Assembly: GCA_020638905.1 (NCBI GenBank)
Contig: JACKHP010000034.1
Span: 1 to 43,781 of the forward strand
Reading direction: 5' to 3'
Length of the DNA stretch: 43,781 nucleotides
Source: Planctomycetota bacterium
Lineage (GTDB): Bacteria > Planctomycetota > B15-G4
A program made the translations under genes and the position numbers. The notes under the pieces were generated by a model. The model made no database searches and was not told where the DNA came from. It saw only the letters and a list, made by a program, of their open reading frames with translations. This document shows, one piece after another, positions 34,679 to 42,281 of this stretch (position 1 is its first letter; the number at the start of each line of letters is the position of its first letter).

Positions 34679-36166
34679 ATGTTCGAGTCCCTCTCCAAAC
34701 GTCTCAGCCAGGTCTTCGCGGGGCTCGCCGGCCGCGGGAAGCTCTCCGAAGCCAACATGGACGAGGGGCTGGGGGAGATCCGTGCCGCCCTGCTCGAGGC
34801 GGACGTCCACTTCCGGGTGGCCAAGGACCTCGTCGAACGGGTGCGCGACAAGGCCCTGGGCACGAAGGTGCTCGAGTCGATCACCGCCGGGCAGATGCTC
34901 GTCAAGCTGTTCCACGACGAGCTCGTGGCGATGATGACCGACGAGGGCGAGCCGATCGCCTTCGCCTCGGGACGTCCCACGGTGGTGCTCATGGCCGGCC
35001 TGCAGGGCTCGGGCAAGACGACCACCACCGCCAAGCTGGCCGTGCACCTGCGCGACAGCAGGCGCCGCAAGCCGCTGCTCGTGGCCGCCGACGTGCAGCG
35101 TCCGGCCGCCGTCGACCAGCTGCGCCAGCTCGGCGCGGCGAACGACCTGCCCGTGTTCCACGTGCCGGGCACGCCGCCCGAGATGCTGGCCCGCCTGGCC
35201 GTCGACGAGGCACGGCGCACCGGTCGCGACACGGTCCTGGTCGACACCGCCGGACGCCTGCACATCGACGCCGAGCTCATGAGCGAGCTCGAGCGCATCC
35301 GCGGATCGGTCACGCCCGACACGACCTTCCTCGTCTGCGACGCCATGACCGGCCAGGACGCGGTGCGTTCGGCCAAGGCGTTCGGCGAGACGCTGCCGCT
35401 CGACGGCGTGATCCTGACCAAGCTCGACGGCGACTCGCGCGGCGGCGCGGCCCTCTCGGTGCGGCACGTCACCGGTGCGCCGGTGCGCTACGTCGGCGTC
35501 GGCGAGAAGGTCGCCGACCTGCAGGTCTTCCACGCCGATCGCCTCGTCGGGCGCGTGCTCGGCATGGGCGACGTGGTGTCGCTGGTCGAGAAGGCCCAGA
35601 CGGTCGTCGACGAGCGCGACGCCGAACAGCAGATGAAGCGGATGCTGGACGACCGCTTCACGCTCGAGGACTTCCTCAAGCAGCTGCGTGCCATCCGCAA
35701 GATGGGCTCGCTGCGCGACCTGCTGGGTCACCTTCCGGGCGTGCCCGCGGGCGCCGACCTGTCGCAGATCGACGACAAGATGATCGACCACACCGAGGCG
35801 GTCGTGCTCTCGATGACGCCCCAGGAGCGCCGGCGTCCCGAGGTGGTCGACGCGTCGCGCAAGCGCCGCATCGCACGCGGCTGCGGGCTCTCGATCGACG
35901 TCGTCTCGCGCATGCTCAAGCAGTTCGAGCAGATGCGCAAGATGATGAAGCAGCTCAAGAAGGGCGGCCTGTTCGGGCGCCTGAAGGACAAGTTCCTGGG
36001 CGGTGGCGGGGGGGGCGACGAGGCCGAGGCCGCGCTGCCGTCCATGCCGCCGTTCGCCGGCATGGGGGTCGAGCCGCGTCGCGTCTCGTCCGTGTCGAGC
36101 GAGGATCGCCGCAAGAACCGCAAGGCGGAGCGACAGCGCAAGAAGCAGTCGCGTCGCCGCCGCTAG
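34679..36166 (+). CDS. ffh: Signal recognition particle protein Ffh
   Basis: Ffh is the GTPase of the bacterial SRP, delivering nascent membrane proteins to FtsY and SecYEG. The N domain (MFESLSKRLSQVFAGLAGRG) precedes the G domain with P-loop GLQGSGKTTTTAK (107-119), DVQRPAAVDQLRQL, DTAGRLHID and TKLDGDSRGGAALSV. The methionine-rich M domain follows about residue 300 (FTLEDFLKQLRAIRKMGSL, RIARGCGLSIDVVSRMLKQF, MRKMMKQLKKGG) and ends in a basic tail. At 495 residues it is slightly longer than usual because of that tail. ATG 34679 lies 25 nt after the murA stop; GGAGG at 34656-34660 is too far for a normal SD. Confidence 0.96.
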   Translation: MFESLSKRLSQVFAGLAGRGKLSEANMDEGLGEIRAALLEADVHFRVAKDLVERVRDKALGTKVLESITAGQMLVKLFHDELVAMMTDEGEPIAFASGRPTVVLMAGLQGSGKTTTTAKLAVHLRDSRRRKPLLVAADVQRPAAVDQLRQLGAANDLPVFHVPGTPPEMLARLAVDEARRTGRDTVLVDTAGRLHIDAELMSELERIRGSVTPDTTFLVCDAMTGQDAVRSAKAFGETLPLDGVILTKLDGDSRGGAALSVRHVTGAPVRYVGVGEKVADLQVFHADRLVGRVLGMGDVVSLVEKAQTVVDERDAEQQMKRMLDDRFTLEDFLKQLRAIRKMGSLRDLLGHLPGVPAGADLSQIDDKMIDHTEAVVLSMTPQERRRPEVVDASRKRRIARGCGLSIDVVSRMLKQFEQMRKMMKQLKKGGLFGRLKDKFLGGGGGGDEAEAALPSMPPFAGMGVEPRRVSSVSSEDRRKNRKAERQRKKQSRRRR

Positions 36167-36216
36167 AATCCCATCCATCCCGGGTCTGCCGACCCGCGAC
36201 CCGCTGAGAGAACCGC

Positions 36217-36531
36217 ATGGCCGTCAAGATCCGCCTCAAGCGTATCGGCCGGAAGAACCGGCCCTTCTACCGCATCTGCGTCATGGACGCGCGCACCCGC
36301 CGCGACGGTCAGCCGATCGAGGAGCTGGGCAGCTACGATCCGCGCGGGGAGTCCTTCGAGAAGAAGGTCATCCTCGACAAGCCGCGTGCGCACCACTGGC
36401 TGCAGGTCGGCGCCCAGCCGTCCGAGACGGTGGCTTCGATCCTGCGCAAGGCCGGTGTGCGCAAGGGAGAGCCGCTGCCCGCCGAGACGACGGTGGCGAC
36501 CGAGGACGCCGCCGACTCGTCCGCCGAGTGA
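36217..36531 (+). CDS. rpsP: Small ribosomal subunit protein bS16
   Basis: The 104-residue product matches S16 from its first residue: AVKIRLKRIGRKNRPFYRIC, MDARTRRDGQPIEELGSYDP and KPRAHHWLQVGAQPSETVAS. An acidic C-terminal tail (EDAADSSAE) extends beyond the core. ffh-rpsP order is classical, 50 bp apart, with GAGAG about 8 nt before the ATG. In most bacteria rimM, trmD and rplS follow; here they do not. The stop overlaps a possible GTG start of the next gene (GTGA at 36528-36531). Confidence 0.96.
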   Translation: MAVKIRLKRIGRKNRPFYRICVMDARTRRDGQPIEELGSYDPRGESFEKKVILDKPRAHHWLQVGAQPSETVASILRKAGVRKGEPLPAETTVATEDAADSSAE

Positions 36532-36539
36532 GTGGCCTC

Positions 36540-37325
36540 ATGACTCCCGCCGGCAAGGCGTCGAAGAGCAAGGCGGCGAGCAAGTCGTCCTCGAAGAAGA
36601 GCACGACCAAGGGCGGCAAGTCCGCGGGCAAGGCGGCCGCCGCGGCCGCGCCCAAGAGCTCGACGTCGGTGCCGCGCCGCGGCACGCGCGCGCGGCTGCT
36701 GGCCGTGCTCGAGAAGCTCGACAAGCAGTACGGCGCCGTGGCGCTGCCCGAGACGCGCGACGTGCTCGAGAAGGCCGTCTGCCTGGTGCTGCGCGAGGTG
36801 ACCACGCCGCAGAACGTGCTCAAGGCGCTCGAGGTGCTGCGCGCCGACTTCGTCGACTGGAACGAGGTGCGCGTCTCGTCGCCGAGCGAGCTCTCGCGCC
36901 TCCTGTCGGGCTCGAGCCGCGCCTCGACCCTGCGCCGTTGGGACGTCCACGCGCGGCGTCTGCGCGAGATGGTCGACCAGGTCTACAACGACAAGAACGT
37001 GGCCACGCTCGAGTTCCTGCTCGAGGCCAAGCCGAAGGAGCAGATCGAGTACCTCGAGGACCTCGACGACCTCGGTCTCTACAACGCCCACGCGCTCGTG
37101 CAGTGGCTCTCGGGCGACGACAAGCTCTCGCTCGTGTCGAGCGAGCTGGCCAAGGCGGCGCAGGCCTTGGGCCTGACCGACTCGGCCGCCGTGACCAAGG
37201 TCAAGAAGGAGCTCTCGGCGTTGTGTCCGCCCGAGCACCTCGTGGCCGTGCAGGCGCACCTCAACCAGCTCGGCGCGCTCGAGCCCGACGAGTGGCCGTC
37301 GGCGACGAAGGACTTCCTCGGCTGA
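36540..37325 (+). CDS. Degenerate HhH-GPD (endonuclease III-like) protein with lysine-rich N-terminal tail
   Basis: The 261-residue protein begins with a low-complexity tail holding ten lysines in the first 39 residues (Ser/Lys/Ala-rich, histone-H1-like), then a helical domain from ~50. DFVDWNEVRVSSPSELSRLL (103-122) matches the endonuclease III pattern, and LDDLGLYNAHALVQWL aligns with its helix-hairpin-helix. The catalytic Lys position of LPGVGRKTA reads Tyr and the catalytic Asp (VDTH) reads Ser (VSSEL). The four-Cys iron-sulfur cluster is lost; only C229 remains. It is therefore probably a non-catalytic DNA- or RNA-binding relic. The assignment rests on motif alignment by eye. A GTG at 36528 overlapping the rpsP stop is an equally possible start. 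Confidence 0.85.
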   Translation: MTPAGKASKSKAASKSSSKKSTTKGGKSAGKAAAAAAPKSSTSVPRRGTRARLLAVLEKLDKQYGAVALPETRDVLEKAVCLVLREVTTPQNVLKALEVLRADFVDWNEVRVSSPSELSRLLSGSSRASTLRRWDVHARRLREMVDQVYNDKNVATLEFLLEAKPKEQIEYLEDLDDLGLYNAHALVQWLSGDDKLSLVSSELAKAAQALGLTDSAAVTKVKKELSALCPPEHLVAVQAHLNQLGALEPDEWPSATKDFLG

Positions 37326-37351
37326 TCGCGCTGCCGTCCGACTGGACGCCG

Positions 37352-37921
37352 TTGGTGCTGGCCTCGGCCTCGCCGCGCCGGCGCGACCTGCTCGCGTCGG
37401 CCGGGCTGCGTCCCGAGGTGGCGCCGTCGGACGTCGACGAATCGCTGTTCCCGGGCGAGGACGCGTTCGCCGCGTGCGAACGGCTGGCGCGCGACAAGGC
37501 CCGCGCGGCGGCCGCGCCGCGCCGACGCGGCGTCGTCCTGGCGGGGGACACGATCGTGGTGCTCGACGGCGAGGCGCTCGGCAAGCCGGCCGACCGGGCC
37601 GAGGCCGCCGCGATGCTGCGTCGCCTCGCCGGGCGCACGCACCAGGTCGCCAGCTCGGCCGCGCTGCTGCACGTCGCCAGCGGGCAGCTCGTGTCCGGCG
37701 TCGACGTCTCCGACGTCGAGTTCTCGCCGCTCGACGACGCGCGGCTCGAGCGCTACCTTGCGGGCGACGAGTGGCGCGACAAGGCCGGCGCGTACGCCAT
37801 CCAGGGCGAGGCCGGCGACTTCGCGAGGCTCGTCAGCGGGCGTCTCGACACGGTCATCGGCCTCTCGTTGGGGCTCGTCGAACGCCTCGTCCCGCGTCTC
37901 GTCGCCGAGCTCGTCGCATGA
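37352..37921 (+). CDS. maf: Maf family nucleoside triphosphate pyrophosphatase
   Basis: Maf hydrolyses non-canonical or excess NTPs such as dTTP and UTP. Signatures are LASASPRRRDLL at the N-terminus, SDVDESLF, LAGDTIVVLDGEALGKP (catalytic Asp in GDTIV), AGRTHQVASS, SPLDDARLERYLAGDEWRDK and GAYAIQGEAGDFARLVSG. The last block with its Gln resembles the YhdE dTTP/UTP subgroup. The start is uncertain: TTG 37352 (189 residues) is the first standard start codon. The frame is open back to CTG 37322, which overlaps the previous stop (CTGA) and has AAGGA 9-10 nt upstream. The 3' end overlaps the next gene by ATGA. Confidence 0.9.
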   Translation: MVLASASPRRRDLLASAGLRPEVAPSDVDESLFPGEDAFAACERLARDKARAAAAPRRRGVVLAGDTIVVLDGEALGKPADRAEAAAMLRRLAGRTHQVASSAALLHVASGQLVSGVDVSDVEFSPLDDARLERYLAGDEWRDKAGAYAIQGEAGDFARLVSGRLDTVIGLSLGLVERLVPRLVAELVA

Positions 37922-38442
37922 GAAGTCCGCGCGTCGTCGTCCGTCGCCCGTCGCTCGCCGCGCGGATCGGTGCCTGCTTCATGCTCGCCGCCCTGGCGCT
38001 CCCGGGCTGCGGCGACGAACCGAGGTTGATGCCCGTGACGAACGATCCGTCCACGAGCGGCCGCGTGGTGCTCGACGTGGCCGGGCGCACGGTCACGGCC
38101 GAGCTGGCCATCACGCCCGAGCAGACCCAGCGGGGTCTCATGGAGCGCACCCACCTCGATCCCGACTCGGGCATGCTGTTCCTGTTCCAGACCGAGCGCC
38201 CGCGCCTGTTCTGGATGCGCAACACGCGCATCCCGCTCGACATCGTGTTCCTGGCCGGCGACGGCACGGTGATCAACGTGGCCGAGGCGCCGCCGCTCGT
38301 CGAGCGACCGGGTTTCGCGAGCGAGCGGCCGGCGCGCTTCGTGCTCGAGATGGCGCGCGGCTGGTGCGCCCAGGCCGGGCTGCGTCCGGGCGACCGCATC
38401 GACGTCCCGGTCGAGCTCGCCGAGCAGGCCGTGACGCCCTGA
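37918..38442 (+). CDS. DUF192 family lipoprotein
   Basis: The 174-residue exported lipoprotein has an Arg-rich n-region, ACFMLAALALPGC with lipobox LPGC, then a DUF192 domain. The domain is recognised by LAITPEQTQRGLMERTHLD, SGMLFLFQTERPRLFWMRNT, PLDIVFLAGDGTVINVAEA and FVLEMARGWCAQAGLRPGDR. DUF192 proteins are small single-domain envelope or secreted proteins without a settled function. The ATG overlaps the maf stop (ATGA at 37918-37921), so its translation is probably coupled to maf. Confidence 0.9.
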   Translation: MRSPRVVVRRPSLAARIGACFMLAALALPGCGDEPRLMPVTNDPSTSGRVVLDVAGRTVTAELAITPEQTQRGLMERTHLDPDSGMLFLFQTERPRLFWMRNTRIPLDIVFLAGDGTVINVAEAPPLVERPGFASERPARFVLEMARGWCAQAGLRPGDRIDVPVELAEQAVTP

Positions 38443-38512
38443 GCGGGGCGGTCGTCCTGGGCGGGGCTTGATCGTCCGGCGGCTCCGGGGCAAGATGGCG
38501 GTTTCGTCCCGA

Positions 38513-38571
38513 GGTCTGCGGATCGGTCCGCAGACCCGGCTCCCGTGTCGCGGGTCCCGTCTCCCGCGCAC
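38513..38571 (+). promoter_or_regulatory. Two-hairpin leader upstream of rpmE
   Basis: A perfect 10-bp hairpin (38513-38522 with 38527-38536) closes a TCGG tetraloop. It is followed directly by a second hairpin, GTG-t-CGCGGG at 38545-38554 pairing with CCCGCG-CAC at 38563-38571, one T bulged. They end 30 nt before the rpmE ATG. No T tract follows, so they are unlikely to be terminators. Autoregulatory L31 leader RNAs are known in other phyla; whether this one binds L31 is inference. The rest of 38443-38601 shows nothing further. Confidence 0.5.
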
Positions 38572-38601
38572 GGTCGTCCCCCTGCTGAACCGGGTTCCGT
38601 C

Positions 38602-38835
38602 ATGAAGGCCGACATCCATCCCGAGTACGTCGAGTGCACCGTGACCTGCGGTTGCGGCAACACCTTCAAGACCCGCTCGACCCGCCCGAAGATCAACGTC
38701 GAGATCTGTGGCGCGTGCCACCCGTTCTACACGGGCCAGCAGAAGTTCGTCGACACGGCCGGCCGCATCGAGAAGTACATGCGCCGCTTCAACAAGAAGA
38801 AGCCGGCCGACAGCCGCGCGTCCGACGAGTCGTGA
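38602..38835 (+). CDS. rpmE: Large ribosomal subunit protein bL31 (zinc-binding type)
   Basis: The 77-residue product matches L31 from MKADIHPEYVECTVTCGCG. The cysteines of TCGCGNTF and EICGACHPFYTG form the zinc site of the C+ type. KFVDTAGRIEKYMRRF and a basic tail (NKKKPADSRA) complete it. An upstream in-frame ATG at 38545 would read through the leader hairpins and is rejected. The gene is 32 bp before prfA, the usual rpmE-prfA neighbourhood. Confidence 0.95.
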   Translation: MKADIHPEYVECTVTCGCGNTFKTRSTRPKINVEICGACHPFYTGQQKFVDTAGRIEKYMRRFNKKKPADSRASDES

Positions 38836-38867
38836 TCTGCGCGGCCTGACGCGCGACGCCGGCCGAC

Positions 38868-39944
38868 ATGTTCGCGCGACTCAAGGCCTGCGCCGAACGC
38901 TACCGCGAACTCGAGCAGCTCCTCGAGGACCCCGGTCTGCACGAGCGCCCGGGGCGCATGCAGGGCGTGCTGCGCGAGATGGGCGTCCTGCGCAGCAAGG
39001 CCGAGACCTACGGCCGCTGGACGGACCTCGAGCGCCGACGCGAGGCCGCCGAGCAGATGCTGCGCGACGAGCACGAAGCCGAGTTGCGCCAGCTCGCCAG
39101 GGACGAGTTGGCCGAGGTCACGGCGGAGCTCGACGCGATGGTCGAGACGATGCGGCGCGAGGTGGCCGACGACGACCCGAACCGCGGCCGCGACGTGATC
39201 GTCGAGGTGCGCGCGGGCACCGGCGGCGACGAGGCTTCGCTCTTCGCGTCCGACCTGGCCAAGATCTACACACGCTTCTCCGAGGCGCACGGACTGCGGG
39301 TCGAGGTGCTCTCGAGTCACCCGACCGAGGTCGGCGGATACAAGGAGGTCGTCTTCGGCATCTCGGGTGAGCAGGCGTGGGACCTCTTCCGCTACGAATC
39401 GGGGGGGCATCGCGTGCAGCGCGTGCCCGAGACCGAGGCGCAGGGGCGCATCCACACGTCGGCGGTGACCGTGGCCGTGCTGGCCGAGGCGGAGGAGGTC
39501 GAGATCGAGATCGACGAGGGCGACCTGCGCATCGACACCTATCGCGCCAGCGGTCCCGGCGGCCAGAACGTGAACAAGACGAGCTCGGCCATCCGCATCA
39601 CGCACATCCCCACGAACACCGTGGTGCAGTGCCAGGACGAGTCGAGCCAGCACAAGAACAAGTCGCGCGCCATGCGCATGCTGCGCGCCCGCCTGCTCGA
39701 CGCCCAGCTCGAGGCCCGCAAGGCCGTCGAGGACGCCTCGCGCCGCAGCCAGATCGGCTCGGGCGATCGCTCCGAGCGCATCCGCACCTACAACTACCCG
39801 CAGAATCGGGTCACCGACCACCGGATCAAAGAGAACTACAGCCTCGACGCCGTGCTGCTGGGCAAGCTCGACCCGCTCGTCCAAGACTTGCGGGAACGCG
39901 ACCTGGAGGCCAAGCTGGCGGCCCTCGCCGAAGGAGCATCCTGA
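38868..39944 (+). CDS. prfA: Peptide chain release factor 1
   Basis: RF1 recognises UAA and UAG and triggers peptide release. The recognition tripeptide PxT is PET (187-189, RVPETEAQGRIHTS), which marks RF1 rather than RF2. The catalytic GGQ is at 231-233 (SGPGGQNVNKTSSAIR). VRAGTGGDEASLFASDL, EVVFGISGEQAWDLFRYESG, RIRTYNYPQNRVTDHRI and LLGKLDPLVQDL fit the family. The length of 358 is standard. The modifying methyltransferase PrmC is two genes downstream, a common arrangement. Confidence 0.97.
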   Translation: MFARLKACAERYRELEQLLEDPGLHERPGRMQGVLREMGVLRSKAETYGRWTDLERRREAAEQMLRDEHEAELRQLARDELAEVTAELDAMVETMRREVADDDPNRGRDVIVEVRAGTGGDEASLFASDLAKIYTRFSEAHGLRVEVLSSHPTEVGGYKEVVFGISGEQAWDLFRYESGGHRVQRVPETEAQGRIHTSAVTVAVLAEAEEVEIEIDEGDLRIDTYRASGPGGQNVNKTSSAIRITHIPTNTVVQCQDESSQHKNKSRAMRMLRARLLDAQLEARKAVEDASRRSQIGSGDRSERIRTYNYPQNRVTDHRIKENYSLDAVLLGKLDPLVQDLRERDLEAKLAALAEGAS

Positions 39945-39945
39945 C

Positions 39946-40800
39946 GTGACGAACGAAGACGACCTCAAGGAACTCGACGAACTCGAGCTCGAGACCCCCG
40001 ACGAAGGCGCGGGCCTGCCCGAGCTGACCGACGAGGGCCTCTCGCACTTCGACGAGGAGACCGACCTCCTGGCCGAGCCCATGGCGGCGCCGACCGCCGC
40101 TCCCGCGGCCGCTCCGTTGCCCGGTGGTGCCGGCGCCGTGGCCGAAGAGGCCCCGGCGGCCGATCCCGGCGCGGGTCAGTGGGTCTGGCAGTACGGTGCC
40201 CCGGCGCCGCCGCCGTCCTTCCTCGCCGTGTTCTTCTCGGGCACGGCGGTGAACGACCTCTATCGTCGCTTCGCCTGCGCGCTGCTCGTGGTCATCGGCT
40301 GCCTGCTGCCGTGGTCCGACGTGGTCACCACACCCGCCAGCGGGGACACCGCCGCGAGCACGGTGGTGAACTACACGCCCGGAGTCGAGCTGCCGCTCGG
40401 CGCGCTCTCGCTCGTGCTCGGCCTGTGGCTGCTGTTCAGCTCGTGCTACGGCATCTACACGTCGCGCCAGAAGATCCTGCCGGTGTTCCTGATGATCGAG
40501 CCGGCGCTCGTCTCGTGGAGTCGCGCGCTCGACGTGTGGGCCGAGTGCAAGGCCGGCGGCCTCGACGGACTGATCGAGTTCAGCCACAAGGCCGGCACCG
40601 GCGTGCTGCTCACGCTGGTCGGCTCGACCTGGGTCGCGGGCGGCTTCCTGTTCCTGTTCGTGAAGGTGTTCGCCAAGAAGGACGTCGACAAGGGCGCCGC
40701 CCGGCGCTCCGCGCGGAGCGCCAAGGACGGCGAGGCCGCCGCCGAGGGTCCGGCCGGCGACGACGACAAGAAGGGCGCCCGCCGCGGACGCAAGCGCTGA
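39946..40800 (+). CDS. Acidic, Ala/Pro-rich three-helix membrane protein
   Basis: The 284-residue protein is not assigned to a family. Residues 1-75 are acidic (repeated Glu/Asp/Leu) followed by an Ala/Pro/Gly linker. Hydrophobic helices lie at ~108-124 (FACALLVVIGCLLPW), ~150-171 (PLGALSLVLGLWLLFSSCYG) and ~218-240 (GVLLTLVGSTWVAGGFLFLF). A long basic Lys/Arg/Ala/Glu tail ends the chain. The odd number of helices puts the acidic N-terminus and basic C-terminus on opposite sides of the membrane. The GTG start at 39946 is 1 nt after the prfA stop. Placement between prfA and prmC is conspicuous but gives no function. Confidence 0.82.
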   Translation: MTNEDDLKELDELELETPDEGAGLPELTDEGLSHFDEETDLLAEPMAAPTAAPAAAPLPGGAGAVAEEAPAADPGAGQWVWQYGAPAPPPSFLAVFFSGTAVNDLYRRFACALLVVIGCLLPWSDVVTTPASGDTAASTVVNYTPGVELPLGALSLVLGLWLLFSSCYGIYTSRQKILPVFLMIEPALVSWSRALDVWAECKAGGLDGLIEFSHKAGTGVLLTLVGSTWVAGGFLFLFVKVFAKKDVDKGAARRSARSAKDGEAAAEGPAGDDDKKGARRGRKR

Positions 40801-40837
40801 CGTCCTGCTGAGGCAGGCGGCCGCGCGCCTGGCGGCA

Positions 40838-41680
40838 GTGGCCGGCGACGCGGCGCGCCTCGAGGCCGAGGTGCTCCTGGCGCACGTGCTGGGGGTCTCG
40901 CGCGCACGATTGCTGCTCGTCGACGGCGTCGACCCGGCCGCGTGCGCGCGCTTCGCCGAGCTGATCGACGAGCGCGCCGTGCGGGCGCGTCCCGTGGCGT
41001 ACCTGGTGGGACGGCGCGCGTTCCTCGATCTCGAGCTGTGCGTCGACGAGCGCGTGCTCGTGCCGCGTCCCGAGACCGAGCTGCTGGTCGAGCGCTTCGC
41101 CGCGCTCGACGCGGCCGGACGCGTGCCCGCGGGCCGGGCGGTCGACCTGGGCACCGGCAGCGGCGCGATCGCCTTCGGACTGGCCGCGCGCCGTCAGGTG
41201 CTCGCGATCGAGCGTTCGTCCGACGCGCTGGACGTGGCCGCGCTGAATCGGGCCCGCCTGGCTGCCGGCGACGGACCGTCCGATGCGCGGCTGCGGGCGG
41301 CGCGCACGGCGCTGCTGCGCGGCGACGGGCTCGGGATGCTGCGCCCGCGCAGCGTGGCCGCGGTGGTGGCCAACCCGCCCTACATCCCGCCCGACGAGCA
41401 TGCGCGCCTCGCCCGCGACGTGCGCGAACACGAGCCGCGCCAGGCCCTGGTCCCCGACGGGGGAGACCCGCGGGCGCATTTCGCCGACCTCGCGCGGCAG
41501 GCTGCGCGGGTGCTCGTCCCGGGCGGCTGGCTGCTGGTCGAGGTGGGCGCGGGACAGGCCGACGAGGTGGTCGCGCTCTTCGCCGCCGCGGGCTTCGAAG
41601 GATGTGCGCGGCAGGCCGACCTGGCCGGCATCCCGCGTGTGGTCGAGGCGCGCCTGGGCGCACCGGACGGGACGCGCTGA
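40838..41680 (+). CDS. prmC: Release factor glutamine N5-methyltransferase PrmC
   Basis: PrmC methylates the glutamine of the release-factor GGQ motif using SAM. The SAM motif I is VDLGTGSGAIAFGLA and the catalytic NPPY is in VVANPPYIPPDEH. VPRPETELLVE and VPGGWLLVEVGAGQ are also typical. GTG 40838 is the first standard start in frame (280 residues). The codons before it read LLRQAAARLAAVAGD, an excellent match to the usual PrmC N-terminal helix, and the frame is open back through CTG 40805/40808 just after the previous stop. The true start may therefore be CTG, giving about 290 residues. Confidence 0.93.
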   Translation: MAGDAARLEAEVLLAHVLGVSRARLLLVDGVDPAACARFAELIDERAVRARPVAYLVGRRAFLDLELCVDERVLVPRPETELLVERFAALDAAGRVPAGRAVDLGTGSGAIAFGLAARRQVLAIERSSDALDVAALNRARLAAGDGPSDARLRAARTALLRGDGLGMLRPRSVAAVVANPPYIPPDEHARLARDVREHEPRQALVPDGGDPRAHFADLARQAARVLVPGGWLLVEVGAGQADEVVALFAAAGFEGCARQADLAGIPRVVEARLGAPDGTR

Positions 41681-41764
41681 CCGAGGGCAGGGATCGCCGT
41701 CGGCGGCCACGAGGGCGTGCCGGACGTCGCTGACGCTCCGACCAGGCGGGAGCCCGACCGGCCG

Positions 41765-42127
41765 TCAGGCGTCGCGCGTGTCGCCGCGCTCGGCCAGGAA
41801 GCGCTCGAGCACGCCGCGGTTGCGGTCGTCCATGTGCGTGAAGAAGATCGCCACCCGATGGCGGTCCTCGCCGTCGCCCGGCCCCTCGCAGCGGACCACC
41901 GCGCCGCCGGCCTTGAAGGCCTCGCGCGCCTCGCCGAGGGGCAGCTCCATGGTGATCTCGAGGATGGCCATCTCGTCGAAGGCCACCGGCGAGAGGCAGG
42001 CCAGGCCCGACATGCTCAGGTTCACGAGCAGCGCGGCGCCTTCCTTGCCGACACCCAGCTTGATGTCGCCGTCGATGGCGTAGCGGGGGTGGAGGCGACG
42101 CTCCTTGGGACGGTTGTTGTCGGTCAT
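41765..42127 (-). CDS. PilZ domain protein, predicted c-di-GMP receptor
   Basis: The 120-residue single-domain protein has both c-di-GMP-binding motifs: RxxxR as RRLHPRY (~10-16) and the D/N-x-S-x-x-G motif as NLSMSGLA (~36-43). The beta-barrel continues with AILEITMELPLGE and GGAVVRCEGPGDGEDRHRV. No membrane or output domain is attached, so it would work through a partner. ATG 42127 is chosen because the protein then begins just before the PilZ core. It is convergent with prmC (84-bp gap 41681-41764, nothing seen) and divergent from ssb. Confidence 0.92.
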   Translation of the reverse strand: MTDNNRPKERRLHPRYAIDGDIKLGVGKEGAALLVNLSMSGLACLSPVAFDEMAILEITMELPLGEAREAFKAGGAVVRCEGPGDGEDRHRVAIFFTHMDDRNRGVLERFLAERGDTRDA

Positions 42128-42203
42128 GGGGCTCTCGATCCGCCTCGTGGGGGGCGCCGACCGTGGAAGGACGTAACACGGCGGACACCGGCCCGATTCC
42201 AAG

Positions 42204-42232
42204 AGGCTAGTCGTCGCGTCGGCGAAATCCAA
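42204..42232 (-). promoter_or_regulatory. Candidate promoter for the PilZ gene
   Basis: On the minus strand TTGGAT (42232-42227) and TAGCCT (42209-42204) are 17 nt apart, about 80 nt upstream of the PilZ ATG. TTGGAA, one base different, is the -35 proposed for murA. The rest of the 297-bp gap 42128-42424 holds the ssb -10 candidate and no gene. Confidence 0.4.
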
Positions 42233-42275
42233 GGTCGTTGGTCGATGGTCACTCGGGCGACGGGGGGCCGGCGGG

Positions 42276-42281
42276 TACGAT
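42276..42281 (+). promoter_or_regulatory. Candidate -10 box for ssb
   Basis: TACGAT preceded by GGG, the same string as upstream of mnmG, about 145 nt before the ssb ATG. No matching -35 is visible. Confidence 0.3.

Noticed and set aside
36003..36539. Upstream extension of the HhH-GPD gene through rpsP
   Set aside because: It reads rpsP out of frame; the Lys-rich tail begins at 36528/36540.
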